Both the position numbers and the translations under genes were made by a program. A stretch of 35,388 nucleotides of DNA from Burkholderiaceae bacterium. GTDB lineage: Bacteria > Pseudomonadota > Gammaproteobacteria > Burkholderiales > Burkholderiaceae_D. This document shows, piece by piece, positions 1 through 9,186 of this stretch. Position 1 is the first letter of the stretch. The number at the start of each line of letters is the position of its first letter. The stretch covers positions 1-35,388 of the forward strand of contig JAIENA010000256.1 of the NCBI GenBank assembly GCA_019751755.1. The letters run 5' to 3'. The notes under the pieces are model-generated. The model had not been told where the DNA came from and did no database searches. It saw nothing but the letters and a program-made list of their open reading frames with translations.

Positions 1-14
1 TCGGCCTGCTGTTT

Positions 15-527
15 TTAGCGTGCGCGGGCGTACTTGGCCCAGAAGCCGCGCGGCTCGGTGCCGGCGTCGTTGCCAGGCTCCGCCGGCGCGCCAGGTCCCA
101 GGTGCTGGATTTTTTCTTCCAGCATTTTGATCAACTGGTCTTTATCGTCGAGTCGGGCGCGCATCTCGGTGGTGACCTGGTCTTTGACTTTTCGCAACTC
201 CGCCTCCAGCGCGATGATGCGTTCCAGTGAATGGATGCGCTCCTCCATGATACGGAACAGGCTGTCGTCTTTCGGCACGTCATGGAAATTCGACACACCC
301 GGGGCGTCGGGATGGGCGGACTTTGGGATCAACGGGGCGCCATGGGCATCGTTATTGGTTCCGTGCAGGAATAACTGCCCATAGACTCTGATTAATTCCG
401 CCGTATCCAGCACGGATTCACCATTGGGGGAGACCGCTTTGTGTAATCGCCCCCGGTCGATATCGCGATACAGCGTTGCCCGGCCACGCCGTACCATGCG
501 GGCAGCTTCAGAAATGGAAACCAACAT
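15..527 (-). CDS. Small HTH / coiled-coil DNA-binding protein
   Basis: Predicted 170-residue protein. The N-terminus (about residues 1-50) has an excisionase/MerR-like helix-turn-helix pattern, SISEAARMVRRGRATLYRDI, then a short wing and VDTAELIRVYG-like text (here LDTAELIRVYG). Residues from about 90 to 145 are rich in E, K, R and L with heptad spacing and should form a coiled coil. The tail is Pro/Gly-rich and disordered. I chose the ATG at 527 because AGGG lies 6 nt upstream of it; the ATG at 533 has no room for a ribosome site, and the longest open frame begins with TTG. The layout resembles small proteins often annotated on plasmids as entry exclusion protein 1, but that is recall, and a chromosomal regulator or replication-accessory role is equally possible. 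It is the last minus-strand gene before the window edge. Confidence 0.6.
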   Translation of the reverse strand: MLVSISEAARMVRRGRATLYRDIDRGRLHKAVSPNGESVLDTAELIRVYGQLFLHGTNNDAHGAPLIPKSAHPDAPGVSNFHDVPKDDSLFRIMEERIHSLERIIALEAELRKVKDQVTTEMRARLDDKDQLIKMLEEKIQHLGPGAPAEPGNDAGTEPRGFWAKYARAR

Positions 528-754
528 CAGCATCCCTGTCAAAAAGAAATGGCCATGATGAGAACGGCGTCGAAGCGACGCCAGCGGTTGTACCAGTGAA
601 CTGCAATATTGTCTAAAAAACTATTGCTGCCAGCATCCAGACGGCGCCGATCCAATGGATAGTACCCCCGAAGTTCGGCGCATTTCAAGCACTTTGTTGC
701 TTAGCTAAAACACTGAATTCTCACAGAAAATCACATAAAACAGGCCAATAATGC

Positions 755-795
755 AAAACGCCGCTGCCGGGCGTCAGCCCGGGCAGCGGCGTTTT
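755..795 (-). terminator. Rho-independent terminator of queF (likely bidirectional)
   Basis: A 14-bp stem pairs AAAACGCCGCTGCC with GGCAGCGGCGTTTT, with an inner GGGC/GCCC stem, a GTCA loop and one bulged G. The A-tract at 755-758 is the U-tract for minus-strand transcripts leaving queF (stop at 808-810); the TTTT on the other side would serve the plus strand. Confidence 0.85.
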
Positions 796-807
796 AAATC
801 GGGTGAT

Positions 808-1641
808 TTATTGGCGGGCGTTACGCAAATTCGATGGCGGCTTGCCGGTCGTGTAGTTGCTGCGCCACGGATTGATATCCAGGCCGCCGCGGCGCGTATA
901 ACGGGCATACACGGACAGTTGCTGCGGCTTGCACTGGCGCAGGAGGTCGGTGAAGATGCGCTCCACGCATTGCTCGTGGAATTCATTGTGCTCGCGGAAA
1001 CCAATGAGATATTTCAGCAGGCTTTCCTGGTCGATTTGCGGGCCATAATATTGAATCTGCACGCTGCCCCAATCCGGCTGTCCCGTCACCAGGCAGTTCG
1101 ATTTCAACAAATGGGAAATAAAGACCTCTTCCACCGGCTGTTCATCGAAGTTGGCTTTCAGGGTTTCCGGCTGGGGTGCGTAATTGTCGACTTCAATATC
1201 GAGGCGGTCCAATAACACGCCATCGAGTTCGCCCATGGCGAGTTGATGGAAATCCGGCTGTTCAGTAATCGTCACGTGCACCGTGGCGCCCACGGCGGAC
1301 GATAAGTCCTGCACCAGCAAAATCTTCAACGCATCGGCATCGGCGACTTTGGTTTGGTTAAACGAATTCAAATACAGCTTGAAGGATTTGGATTCGATGA
1401 TGTTCGGCGAATCAGCCGGCACCGTGATTTTGGCCACCGCCACTTGCGGCTTGCCGCGCAGGTTCAGCCATGACAGTTCATACGCATTCCAGATATCGAC
1501 ACCGAAGAAGGGCAGGGTCCCGGTCAGACCCAGTTCATCGCGCTTGCCCTGGCGGGCAATCGGAAACAACAGTTCAGGCGCGTAATCGGTACGGTAGGCG
1601 GAAGATTTCCCCAACGGGGACTGGTCGGCGGTATTGGTCAT
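808..1641 (-). CDS. queF: NADPH-dependent 7-cyano-7-deazaguanine reductase
   Basis: Reduces preQ0 to preQ1 in queuosine tRNA-modification synthesis, in the cytoplasm. The 277-residue length matches the long bimodular QueF type (E. coli about 282). The catalytic region reads [11 protein letters not shown], placing the thioimide-forming Cys at residue 183 and the conserved Asp at 190. Downstream [16 protein letters not shown] and [15 protein letters not shown] match the family's substrate and NADPH-binding segments. The ATG at 1641 gives the normal N-terminus; no strong Shine-Dalgarno is visible. A strong terminator follows the stop. ilvA lies upstream on the same strand but a hairpin separates them, so co-transcription is doubtful. 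Confidence 0.96.
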   Translation of the reverse strand: MTNTADQSPLGKSSAYRTDYAPELLFPIARQGKRDELGLTGTLPFFGVDIWNAYELSWLNLRGKPQVAVAKITVPADSPNIIESKSFKLYLNSFNQTKVADADALKILLVQDLSSAVGATVHVTITEQPDFHQLAMGELDGVLLDRLDIEVDNYAPQPETLKANFDEQPVEEVFISHLLKSNCLVTGQPDWGSVQIQYYGPQIDQESLLKYLIGFREHNEFHEQCVERIFTDLLRQCKPQQLSVYARYTRRGGLDINPWRSNYTTGKPPSNLRNARQ

Positions 1642-1739
1642 GGTGAACGTCCAAAGCGAAAGGCGAAGGACGAATGGTAGCGCAAATGCGGCGTTGCGGC
1701 ATATGCGTTGCGGTGATGGGGGACTTGAAAGGTTTGCAT

Positions 1740-1765
1740 ACAGGCGGACCGGATGGTCCGCCTGT
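1740..1765 (-). terminator. Hairpin downstream of ilvA, possible terminator
   Basis: Perfect 11-bp inverted repeat, ACAGGCGGACC / GGTCCGCCTGT with a GGAT loop, 22 bases past the ilvA stop. No U-run follows on the minus strand, so it may be a weak or Rho-assisted terminator or a 3'-end stabilising stem. Confidence 0.45.
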
Positions 1766-1787
1766 CAACGACGGCGGCAAGCGCGGC

Positions 1788-3320
1788 TTACAGGAACAGC
1801 TTGTAGACCGGATTGGCGCTTTCGTCCCAGTAGCGATAGCCCAGCGTGGCCAGGAATTGCGCGAAGCTGTCCATTTCATCTTGTGGCACTTGCAAGCCGA
1901 TCAGGATGCGGCCGACGTCGCCGCCTTGCGAGCGGTAGTGACACAAGGAAATGTTCCAGTTCGGCGCCATGCTGTCCAGGAAGCGCATCAGCGCGCCCGG
2001 GCGTTCCGGGAACTCAAAGCGGTACAGCAATTCATCCTGGGCCAGCGTGCTCTTGCCGCCCACCAGGTGGCGCAAGTGCGACTTGGCCAACTCATCGTGC
2101 GTCAAGTCGAGCGTCTTGAAGTCGTTGGCTTCAAAGTCGCGGGCCAGCGCCGACGATTCGCCGCGGTTGGAAATTTGCACGCCGACAAACACGTGTGCAT
2201 CGCGTTCATCGCTGATCCGGTAGTTAAATTCCGTCACGTTGCGCGGACCCACCAACGCGCAGAAGCGCTTGAAGCTGCCGCGCTGCTCTGGCAGCGTCAC
2301 GGCAAACACGGCTTCGCGCGCTTCGCCCAGTTCGGCCCGTTCCGCCACGAAGCGCAAGCGGTCGAAATTCATATTGGCGCCGCTGGCGATGGCAATCAGG
2401 GTTTCATTTTTGACCGGTTCCTTGGACAGTGCGGCGCGCTCGATATACGCCTTGGCGCCGGCAATCGACAGCGCGCCGGACGGTTCCAGGATCGAGCGGG
2501 TATCGGTAAACACATCCTTGATGGCGGCGCACAGCGCATCGGTGTCGACCAGGATGACTTCGTCAACAAATTGCTGCGCCAGGCGGAACGTTTCCTGGCC
2601 GCACAGGCGCACGGCGGTACCGTCCGCGAACAGGCCGACATCCGCCAACGTCACGCGCTCGCCGGCTTTCAGGCTGCGGCCCATGGCGTCGGAATCAATG
2701 GTTTGCACGCCGATGATCTTGATGTCCGGGCGGATTTGCTTGACGTATGCGGCAATCCCGGCAATCAGGCCGCCACCGCCGATCGGTACAAAGATCGCGT
2801 GGATCGGGCCGGCGTGCTGGCGCAGGATTTCCATGCCGATCGTGCCCTGGCCGGCAATCACGTCCGGATCGTCGAACGGGTGCACGAAGGTCAGTTTTTG
2901 TTCTTTTTCCAGCAACAGCGCGTGGTTGTAGGCATCGGTATACGACTGGCCATGCAGCACCACTTCGACTGCGGCGCCGCCGCGCGCGCGTACCGCATCG
3001 ACTTTCACCTGGGGCGTGGTGGTCGGCATCACGATGGTGGCGCGGCACCCCATTTTTGCCGCCGACAAGGCCAGACCCTGTGCGTGGTTGCCTGCGGAAG
3101 CACAAATCACACCGCGTTTCAGCTGCGCTTCGCTCAGGTGCGCCATCTTGTTGTAGGCGCCCCGAATCTTGAAGCTGAACACATCCTGCATGTCTTCGCG
3201 CTTGAAGTAAATGCGGTTCTGGAAGCGCTGCGACAGGGTCGGCGCCAGTTCAAGCGGCGTTTCGCGGGCCACGTCATAGACGCGGGCGGTCAGGGTCTTC
3301 TTCAGGTAGTCGATAGTCAT
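1788..3320 (-). CDS. ilvA: Biosynthetic threonine ammonia-lyase (threonine deaminase)
   Basis: PLP enzyme converting threonine to 2-oxobutanoate, the first committed step of isoleucine synthesis. Predicted 510 residues, close to E. coli IlvA (514). The PLP lysine is K51 in the SFKIRGAYNK motif; the phosphate-binding glycine loop appears as PIGGGGLIAGIA. The C-terminal third (about residues 325-510) carries two ACT-like regulatory modules (for example FPERPGALMRFLDSM), which marks the long, isoleucine-feedback-regulated form rather than the short catabolic one. I chose the ATG at 3320 (MTIDYLKK); the open frame extends to a TTG at 3365, but those codons do not resemble the family. No strong ribosome site is visible. 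It diverges from the membrane protein gene at 3515. Confidence 0.96.
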   Translation of the reverse strand: MTIDYLKKTLTARVYDVARETPLELAPTLSQRFQNRIYFKREDMQDVFSFKIRGAYNKMAHLSEAQLKRGVICASAGNHAQGLALSAAKMGCRATIVMPTTTPQVKVDAVRARGGAAVEVVLHGQSYTDAYNHALLLEKEQKLTFVHPFDDPDVIAGQGTIGMEILRQHAGPIHAIFVPIGGGGLIAGIAAYVKQIRPDIKIIGVQTIDSDAMGRSLKAGERVTLADVGLFADGTAVRLCGQETFRLAQQFVDEVILVDTDALCAAIKDVFTDTRSILEPSGALSIAGAKAYIERAALSKEPVKNETLIAIASGANMNFDRLRFVAERAELGEAREAVFAVTLPEQRGSFKRFCALVGPRNVTEFNYRISDERDAHVFVGVQISNRGESSALARDFEANDFKTLDLTHDELAKSHLRHLVGGKSTLAQDELLYRFEFPERPGALMRFLDSMAPNWNISLCHYRSQGGDVGRILIGLQVPQDEMDSFAQFLATLGYRYWDESANPVYKLFL

Positions 3321-3502
3321 AGTCTGCTTGGGTCGCTTGGAGCAAAGGGGCCAGTCACCTGGCAAGGCAAGGACATGCTTTTCAACGGCGGGTAACCGAG
3401 ATGGCGCTGTGCACCTGGCGCGGCGCGGATAACGTGGGCCAGGTGGGGTAAGGTACGGCTTGATAGTAAATCATGCGCGAAATGGATAATTCGCTGGTTC
3501 AT

Positions 3503-3508
3503 TATAAT
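3503..3508 (+). promoter_or_regulatory. Consensus -10 hexamer directly before the DedA-type gene
   Basis: A perfect TATAAT ends 6 nt before the ATG at 3515, so transcription from it would start at or next to the start codon and give a leaderless mRNA. No good -35 lies 17 nt upstream. An alternative pair, TTGATA at 3460-3465 and GATAAT at 3485-3490 (19-nt spacer), would give a short leader. Confidence 0.35.
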
Positions 3509-3514
3509 GCCTAC

Positions 3515-4009
3515 ATGATTGAATCTTCCATCCGCTGGCTGTTGAGCCTGTTAGCCGCCCCTGAAGTCGGCCTGACGTCGGTCTTTCTCGTCAGTTTTGT
3601 CTCGGCCACCTTGGTGCCGCTGGGCTCGGAACCGGCCGTGTTTGCCACCATCAAAGCCAATCCCGCGCTGTTCTGGCCCGCCATCCTGGTGGCGACCTGC
3701 GGCAATACGCTGGGCGGGGCGGTCGATTACTGGCTTGGCTACAAGGCCAAGAGCGCCTTTGCCCGGGAGCGCGAAAGCCGCTGGTTCGGCTGGCTGGCGC
3801 GCTATGGCGCGAAGACCATGCTGTTGTCGTGGGTGCCGGGCATCGGCGACCCGCTGTGCACCCTGGGCGGCTGGCTCAAGCTGCCGTTCTGGCCTTGCAT
3901 TATGTACATGTGCATCGGCAAGTTCGCCCGCTATGTCACGATGACATCGGCGTTGCTGTACGTGCCGGACGGCGCCTGGAAAAGCATCGCGCAGGCCCTG
4001 GGCGGTTAA
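3515..4009 (+). CDS. YqaA/DedA-type membrane protein
   Basis: Predicted 164-residue integral membrane protein. Hydrophobic segments lie near residues 5-15, 20-40, 50-70 and 115-150. The motifs SEPAVFATI, GNTLGGAVDYWLGY and FARYVTM, together with a central SWVPGIGDPLCTLGGW segment, are typical of the YqaA branch of the SNARE-associated/DedA superfamily. DedA-superfamily proteins are linked to membrane lipid homeostasis and envelope stress; the substrate of this branch is unsettled, so I do not assign one. I chose the ATG at 3515 (MIESSIRW); upstream in-frame starts add polar residues unlike the family. It stands alone, diverging from ilvA. Confidence 0.85.
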   Translation: MIESSIRWLLSLLAAPEVGLTSVFLVSFVSATLVPLGSEPAVFATIKANPALFWPAILVATCGNTLGGAVDYWLGYKAKSAFARERESRWFGWLARYGAKTMLLSWVPGIGDPLCTLGGWLKLPFWPCIMYMCIGKFARYVTMTSALLYVPDGAWKSIAQALGG

Positions 4010-4023
4010 TTTAGTTAATTTAG
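4006..4023 (+). repeat. 9-bp tandem duplication across a stop codon
   Basis: TTAATTTAG occurs twice in direct tandem, so the DedA-type gene has a second in-frame TAA three codons after its stop. Confidence 0.6.
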
Positions 4024-4190
4024 TCTGTTTTGCCTAATGGTCGATAGGGCAAACCATGTTCCGCCCCGCATTCAAAATTGGCATCAAATTGCGGTGTGAT
4101 GCGTATTTTTCGAATTAATTTTGGTCATTTGACGCTTGCGTTACCCTGCGGCGGGTTAGGGCTGTTCCGGCGTGGTGCGGCGCAATACGC

Positions 4191-4196
4191 TAGAAT
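4191..4196 (+). promoter_or_regulatory. Possible -10 box for the large oxidoreductase operon
   Basis: TAGAAT lies 35 nt before the ATG at 4232, a reasonable leader length, but no convincing -35 is at the right distance. The rest of the 4010-4231 gap contains only a weak hairpin at 4028-4053 without a U-tract. Confidence 0.25.
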
Positions 4197-4231
4197 GACC
4201 ATCCTTAGGGTCAGTCCGCAGCACATCCATC

Positions 4232-7200
4232 ATGAACGCCCCAGCACAAATCCAAGCATTGCTCGCCGAATCGCCACATGGTCCCGCGCCCACCCGGCTG
4301 CGCGAAATTCCTTATAACTACACGTCGTTTTCCGATCGCGAGATCGTCATTCGCCTGTTGGGCCAAGACTCCTGGCGCCTGCTCGACGAACTGCGCGCCG
4401 CGCGCCAGACCGGTCGTTCCGCGCGCATGCTGTATGAAGTGCTGGGCGATATCTGGGCCGTGCGCCGCAACCCGTACCTGCAAGACGACTTGCTGGACAA
4501 CCCCAAGCGCCGCCAGGAACTGATCGACGCGCTGCACCACCGCCTGGCCGAAGTTGACAAGCGCCGCCTGGCGGTCGACGCCGGCGCCGGTGGCGATGCC
4601 TCGCGCAGCGCCGCCGTCGAGCAATTGCTGAAGGCCGCCAGCCAGGCCGTCGAAGCGTTTGGCGAAGAATTCCGCCAGATGTACGACTTGCGCAAGCGCG
4701 CCATCAAGGTGCTGGGCCGCTACACCGAAAAGCACAACGTCTGCTTCGACGGCATGAAGCGGATTTCCCACGTGACCGATGCCACCGACTGGCGCGTGGA
4801 ATACCCGTTTGTGGTCCTCACGCCGGACACCGAAGATGAAATGGCCGGCCTGGTCAAAGGCTGTATCGAGTTGGGCCTGACCATCATCCCGCGCGGCGGC
4901 GGCACCGGCTACACCGGCGGCGCGATTCCGCTGACGCCGCTGTCGGCCGTCATCAACACGGAAAAGCTGCTCGACATGGGCGCCGTGAAAATGGAAATGC
5001 TGCCGGGCGTGGACCGCGAATACGCGACGATTTACACCGGCGCCGGCGTGATCACGAACAAAGTGTCGGAAGCGGCCGAAAAAGCCGGTTTCGTGTTTGC
5101 CGTGGACCCGACCTCGGCCCACGCCTCGTGCATCGGCGGCAACATTGCGATGAATGCGGGCGGCAAAAAAGCCGTGCTGTGGGGCACCGCGCTGGACAAC
5201 CTGGCGTCGTGGAAAATGGTCGACCCGCAAGGCGACTGGCTGGAAGTCACGCGCCTCGACCATAACCTGTCGAAGATTCACGATACGCCGCTGGCCCGCT
5301 TCAAGCTGGAGTGGACCCATCCGAACGCTAAAGGCGAAGCCAAGGGCGCGCCGTTTAAAACGGAAATCCTGGAAATCGCCGGCCGCGTGTTCCGCAAGGA
5401 GGGCCTGGGCAAGGACGTCACCGACAAATTCCTGGCCGGCTTGCCAGGCATCCAGAAAGAAGGCTGCGACGGCCTGATCACGTCGGCGCGCTGGATCCTG
5501 CACAAGATGCCGAAATTTACGCGCACCGTCTGCTTGGAATTCTTTGGCCAGGCGCGCGACGCGATTCCGTCGATCGTGGAAATCAAGGATTACCTGGACG
5601 GCTTGCCGGCCAAGGGCGAGCAATTCAAGACCCTGCGCCTGGCGGGCCTGGAACACCTCGACGAGCGCTATCTGCGCGCGGTCGGCTACGCCACCAAGTC
5701 CAAGCGCGGCATCATGCCGAAGATGGCGCTGTTTGGCGACATCGTGGGCGACGATGAAAACGCGGTGGCGCTGGCCACCTCGGAAGTGGTGCGCCTGGCC
5801 AACACCCGTGTCGGTGAAGGGTTTGTCGCCGTCAGCCCGGAAGCACGCAAGAAATTCTGGCTCGACCGCGCCCGTACCGCCGCGATTGCGAAACACACCA
5901 ACGCCTTCAAGATCAATGAAGACGTGGTGATCCCGCTGAACCGCATGGGCGAGTACACGGACGGTATCGAGCGCATCAACGTCGAACTGTCGCTCACCAA
6001 CAAGCTGCAACTGGCAGCCGAACTGCGCGACTTCTTCGCGGCGGCGACCCTGCCGATCGGCAAGAGCGATGATGCGTCCGACGACAAGGTCGGCGACGCG
6101 GAAATGCTGGGCGATCGCCAGCAACAGGCGCAAGCGCTGTTGGCGCTGGTACAACAACGCTGGCAAACCATCCTCGATCAACTGGACCAGCCGGTGGCCG
6201 CGTTGCGCGAGACCTTGCGCGAACTGGGCCTGGGCCATCTGGACGCCGCCATCGATGCGCGCCTGGTGCGCCAGCCCGAGGCGACGCTGTTCGAGGTGGT
6301 GCAAGACCACACGGTGCGCATCAGCTGGAAGCAGGAAATCCGCGCCCAACTGCGCCAGATTTTCAATGGCGCCGCCTATAAACTGATCCTCGATGAATGC
6401 GCGGTGATCCACAAGCGCGTGCTGCGCGGGCGCGTGTTTGTCGCGCTGCACATGCACGCCGGCGACGGCAACGTACACACCAACCTGCCGGTCAACTCGG
6501 ATCACTATGAAATGCTGCAACTGGCCCATAAAGCCGTGGCGCGCATCATGGTGCTGGCCCGTTCGTTGAATGGCGTGATTTCCGGTGAACACGGCATCGG
6601 CATCACCAAGCTCGAATTTTTGACCGAAGAAGAAATCGGCGACTTCCGCAAGTACAAGGAACGGGTCGATCCGGAAGGCCGCTTCAACAAGGGCAAGCTG
6701 CTCAATTTGCCGGGCATGGAAGCGGACTTGCGCAATGCCTACACGCCATCGTTTGGCCTGATGGGCCACGAATCGCTGATCATGCAGCAAAGCGATATCG
6801 GCGAGATCGCCAACAGCGTCAAGGATTGCCTGCGCTGCGGCAAGTGCAAACCGGTCTGCTCGACCCACGTGCCGCGCGCCAATTTGCTGTACTCGCCGCG
6901 CGACAAGATCCTGGCGACGTCGTCGCTGATTGAAGCGTTCCTGTACGAAGAGCAAACCCGTCGCGGCATTTCGATTCGCCACTGGGAAGAATTCGAAGAT
7001 GTGGCCGATCACTGCACCGTGTGCCACAAATGCGAGACGCCATGCCCGGTCAATATCGACTTTGGCGACGTGTCGATGAACATGCGCAACCTGTTGCGCA
7101 AGATGGATAAGCGCAGCTTTAATCCGGGCAAGAAGGCCGCGATGTTCTTCCTGAACGCGACCGATCCGACCACCATCAATACCGTGCGCACCGGCATGGA

Positions 7201-8236
7201 GCTGGCGTACAAGGCGCAGCGTCTGGGCAATGACGTGTTGAAGAAATTCGCCAAGGACCAGACCAAGGCGCCGCCACCGACGGTGGGCAAACCGCCCCTC
7301 AAGGAACAGGTGATCCACTTCATCAACAAGAAGATGCCGGGCAACCTGCCGAAGAAAACCGCGCGCGGCCTGCTCGATATCGAGGACAACAAGGTGATTC
7401 CGATCATCCGCGATCCGAAGAAAACCACGGCCGATACCGAAGCCGTGTTTTACTTCCCGGGCTGCGGCTCGGAGCGCTTGTTCTCGCAAGTGGGCCTGGC
7501 CACGCAGGCGATGCTGTGGCATGTCGGCGTGCAAACGGTCTTGCCGCCGGGTTACCTGTGCTGCGGTTATCCGCAGCGCGGCGCCGGTGATTTTGATAAA
7601 GCCGACAAGATGGTGACGGACAACCGCGTGCTGTTCCACCGCATGGCCAACACCTTGAATTATCTGGACATCAAGACGGTCGTGGTGTCGTGCGGCACCT
7701 GCTATGACCAGTTGGCCGGTTATGAGTTCGATAAGATCTTCCCGGGCTGCCGCATCCTCGATATCCATGAATATCTGCTGGAAAAGGGCGTCAAGCTGGA
7801 AGGGGTCGCGGGCACCCGCTATATGTACCACGATCCTTGCCACACGCCGATGAAGCTGCAGGATCCGCTGAAAACCGTGAACAGCCTGATCACCACGGTG
7901 GACGCGACCGCGATCGAGAAAAACGACCGCTGCTGCGGCGACTCGGGCACCTTGATGGCGGCCCGTCCCGATATCTCGACGCAGGTGCGCTTCCGCAAGG
8001 AACAGGAAATGGTCAAGGGCGCCGACAAGCTGCGCGCCGACGGCTTTACGGGCGAAGTCAAGATCTTGACCAGCTGCCCGGCCTGCCTGGGCGGCGTGTC
8101 GCGCTACAGCGAAGACGCCGGCACCACCGCCGACTACATCGTGGTGGAAATCGCCAAGCATTTGCTGGGCGAAAACTGGATGCCGGACTATGTGGCGCAA
8201 GCCAATAACGGCGGTATCGAGCGCGTGCTGGTATGA
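4232..8236 (+). CDS. Giant FAD-linked oxidase / Fe-S oxidoreductase (DUF3683 type)
   Basis: A 1334-residue fusion. Residues 1 to about 170 form the DUF3683-type N-terminus. A VAO/PCMH FAD-binding domain follows, with [11 protein letters not shown] near residue 220, then the FAD-linked oxidase C-terminal part with HAGDGNVH and [10 protein letters not shown]. Two 4Fe-4S cluster motifs follow: [11 protein letters not shown] (Cys 866, 869, 872, 876) and [12 protein letters not shown] (Cys 928, 931, 934, 938). The C-terminal half has two CCG-domain motifs (Cys 1110/1111 and 1234/1235), as in GlpC/GlcF-type subunits. The family oxidises 2-hydroxy acids (D-lactate, glycolate, D-2-hydroxyglutarate) and passes electrons to quinone; E. 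coli YdiJ is a shorter relative. The exact substrate cannot be read from sequence. The stop overlaps the next start as ATGA, so the HIT gene is translationally coupled. Confidence 0.9.
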   Translation: MNAPAQIQALLAESPHGPAPTRLREIPYNYTSFSDREIVIRLLGQDSWRLLDELRAARQTGRSARMLYEVLGDIWAVRRNPYLQDDLLDNPKRRQELIDALHHRLAEVDKRRLAVDAGAGGDASRSAAVEQLLKAASQAVEAFGEEFRQMYDLRKRAIKVLGRYTEKHNVCFDGMKRISHVTDATDWRVEYPFVVLTPDTEDEMAGLVKGCIELGLTIIPRGGGTGYTGGAIPLTPLSAVINTEKLLDMGAVKMEMLPGVDREYATIYTGAGVITNKVSEAAEKAGFVFAVDPTSAHASCIGGNIAMNAGGKKAVLWGTALDNLASWKMVDPQGDWLEVTRLDHNLSKIHDTPLARFKLEWTHPNAKGEAKGAPFKTEILEIAGRVFRKEGLGKDVTDKFLAGLPGIQKEGCDGLITSARWILHKMPKFTRTVCLEFFGQARDAIPSIVEIKDYLDGLPAKGEQFKTLRLAGLEHLDERYLRAVGYATKSKRGIMPKMALFGDIVGDDENAVALATSEVVRLANTRVGEGFVAVSPEARKKFWLDRARTAAIAKHTNAFKINEDVVIPLNRMGEYTDGIERINVELSLTNKLQLAAELRDFFAAATLPIGKSDDASDDKVGDAEMLGDRQQQAQALLALVQQRWQTILDQLDQPVAALRETLRELGLGHLDAAIDARLVRQPEATLFEVVQDHTVRISWKQEIRAQLRQIFNGAAYKLILDECAVIHKRVLRGRVFVALHMHAGDGNVHTNLPVNSDHYEMLQLAHKAVARIMVLARSLNGVISGEHGIGITKLEFLTEEEIGDFRKYKERVDPEGRFNKGKLLNLPGMEADLRNAYTPSFGLMGHESLIMQQSDIGEIANSVKDCLRCGKCKPVCSTHVPRANLLYSPRDKILATSSLIEAFLYEEQTRRGISIRHWEEFEDVADHCTVCHKCETPCPVNIDFGDVSMNMRNLLRKMDKRSFNPGKKAAMFFLNATDPTTINTVRTGMELAYKAQRLGNDVLKKFAKDQTKAPPPTVGKPPLKEQVIHFINKKMPGNLPKKTARGLLDIEDNKVIPIIRDPKKTTADTEAVFYFPGCGSERLFSQVGLATQAMLWHVGVQTVLPPGYLCCGYPQRGAGDFDKADKMVTDNRVLFHRMANTLNYLDIKTVVVSCGTCYDQLAGYEFDKIFPGCRILDIHEYLLEKGVKLEGVAGTRYMYHDPCHTPMKLQDPLKTVNSLITTVDATAIEKNDRCCGDSGTLMAARPDISTQVRFRKEQEMVKGADKLRADGFTGEVKILTSCPACLGGVSRYSEDAGTTADYIVVEIAKHLLGENWMPDYVAQANNGGIERVLV

Positions 8237-8676
8237 CCGCGCGCGCCCCATGCGACCTGTGCCAGTTGCTGGCGGCCCCGCCGGCCGAGGTGCTGGTGTG
8301 GCGGGACGCGCAACTGTCCGTGGTGCTGGTCGATGAACCGCACTATCCGGGCTTTGCGCGCGTCGTCTGGCACGCGCACGTCAAGGAAATGACGGACTTG
8401 CCGCCTGCCGAACGCGCGCACGTGATGTGGGCCGTGTGGCAGGTGGAAGCGGCGCTGCGTGCCGTGATGGCGCCGGATAAAATCAATCTGGCCAGCTTCG
8501 GCAACATGACACCGCACGTGCACTGGCATGTGATTCCCCGTTTTACCAACGACGTGCATTTCCCTCAACCGACCTGGGGTGCGGCCCAGCGTGAACCCGA
8601 TCCACAAGATCTGGCCGCGCGCCGTGCCCTGCTGCCGCCATTGCGCGCAGCCATCGTTGCCAATTTAAATACATGA
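8233..8676 (+). CDS. HIT-family nucleotide hydrolase/transferase
   Basis: 147-residue cytoplasmic histidine-triad protein. The family motif HxHxHxx appears as HVHWHVIPR near residues 95-103, and the strand before it, [15 protein letters not shown], is typical of bacterial HIT proteins that act on nucleoside phosphoramidates or diadenosine polyphosphates. A short Cys-x-x-Cys (CDLC) sits near the N-terminus. It starts within the stop of the large oxidoreductase (ATGA) and ends within the start of the DUF971 gene (ATGA), so the three genes form a tightly coupled operon. The natural substrate is not known. Confidence 0.9.
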   Translation: MTARAPCDLCQLLAAPPAEVLVWRDAQLSVVLVDEPHYPGFARVVWHAHVKEMTDLPPAERAHVMWAVWQVEAALRAVMAPDKINLASFGNMTPHVHWHVIPRFTNDVHFPQPTWGAAQREPDPQDLAARRALLPPLRAAIVANLNT

Positions 8677-9089
8677 AAACCCCGACCGGCCTGACCGTCC
8701 ACAGCAAATCCCGCATCCTCGAAGTGGCTTTCGACGATGGTGCCTCGTTCAACATTCCCTTCGAACTGTTGCGCGTGTATTCGCCGTCGGCGGAAGTCAA
8801 AGGCCACGGCCCGGGCCAGGAAATCTTGCAAGTGGGGCAGCGCGACGTGGGCCTGACGGCGCTGGACCCGGTCGGCAATTACGCGGTGAAGCCGACGTTT
8901 ACCGACGGCCACAATTCCGGCCTGTACACCTGGGATTACCTGTATAAACTGGGCGCCGAACAGGAACAGCTGTGGTCGGCCTATCTGGGCAAGTTGCACG
9001 CGGCAGGCTTTGACGGCGACTCCGGCCGTGAACCTGGTACCGTATTGCCCACCGTCCCCAAAGCGCACGGCTGCGGCCACAAACATTGA
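8673..9089 (+). CDS. DUF971 (gamma-butyrobetaine hydroxylase-like N-terminal domain) protein
   Basis: 138-residue protein. The core (about residues 5-105) matches the DUF971 fold, with ARVLEVAFDDG-like text (here SRILEVAFDDG), FELLRVYSPSAEVKGHG and the signature NYAVKPTFTDGHNSGLYTWDYL. This domain also forms the N-terminus of gamma-butyrobetaine dioxygenases and has been proposed to bind metal or act in Fe-S metabolism. The C-terminus ends in a Cys/His-rich AHGCGHKH tail that could bind metal. In many Betaproteobacteria I recall this gene directly upstream of ubiE; here a two-gene signalling insert separates them. The ATGA overlap with the HIT gene supports the start. Confidence 0.88.
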   Translation: MKTPTGLTVHSKSRILEVAFDDGASFNIPFELLRVYSPSAEVKGHGPGQEILQVGQRDVGLTALDPVGNYAVKPTFTDGHNSGLYTWDYLYKLGAEQEQLWSAYLGKLHAAGFDGDSGREPGTVLPTVPKAHGCGHKH

Positions 9090-9186
9090 TGCTGGTGGCG
9101 GCGTGGATACCACGTTGCAACCATGTCCAGAACAAAGCGGCGCACCCATGGTATTGTAGGTACTTGTTTTCCTGAAACGTGTGCCG

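Noticed and set aside
1674-3395. 573-codon plus-strand frame opposite ilvA
   Set aside because: ilvA on the minus strand has all catalytic motifs; the plus frame shows none.
4028-4053. Hairpin TTTTGCCT/AGGGCAAA as terminator of the DedA-type gene
   Set aside because: The stem is short and imperfect, the loop is long and no U-tract follows.
4211-8251. 1346-codon open frame on the minus strand opposite the large oxidoreductase
   Set aside because: It mirrors a well-supported gene; its text is repetitive Arg/Gln/Val/His/Ala without domains, as expected from GC-rich codon bias on the opposite strand.
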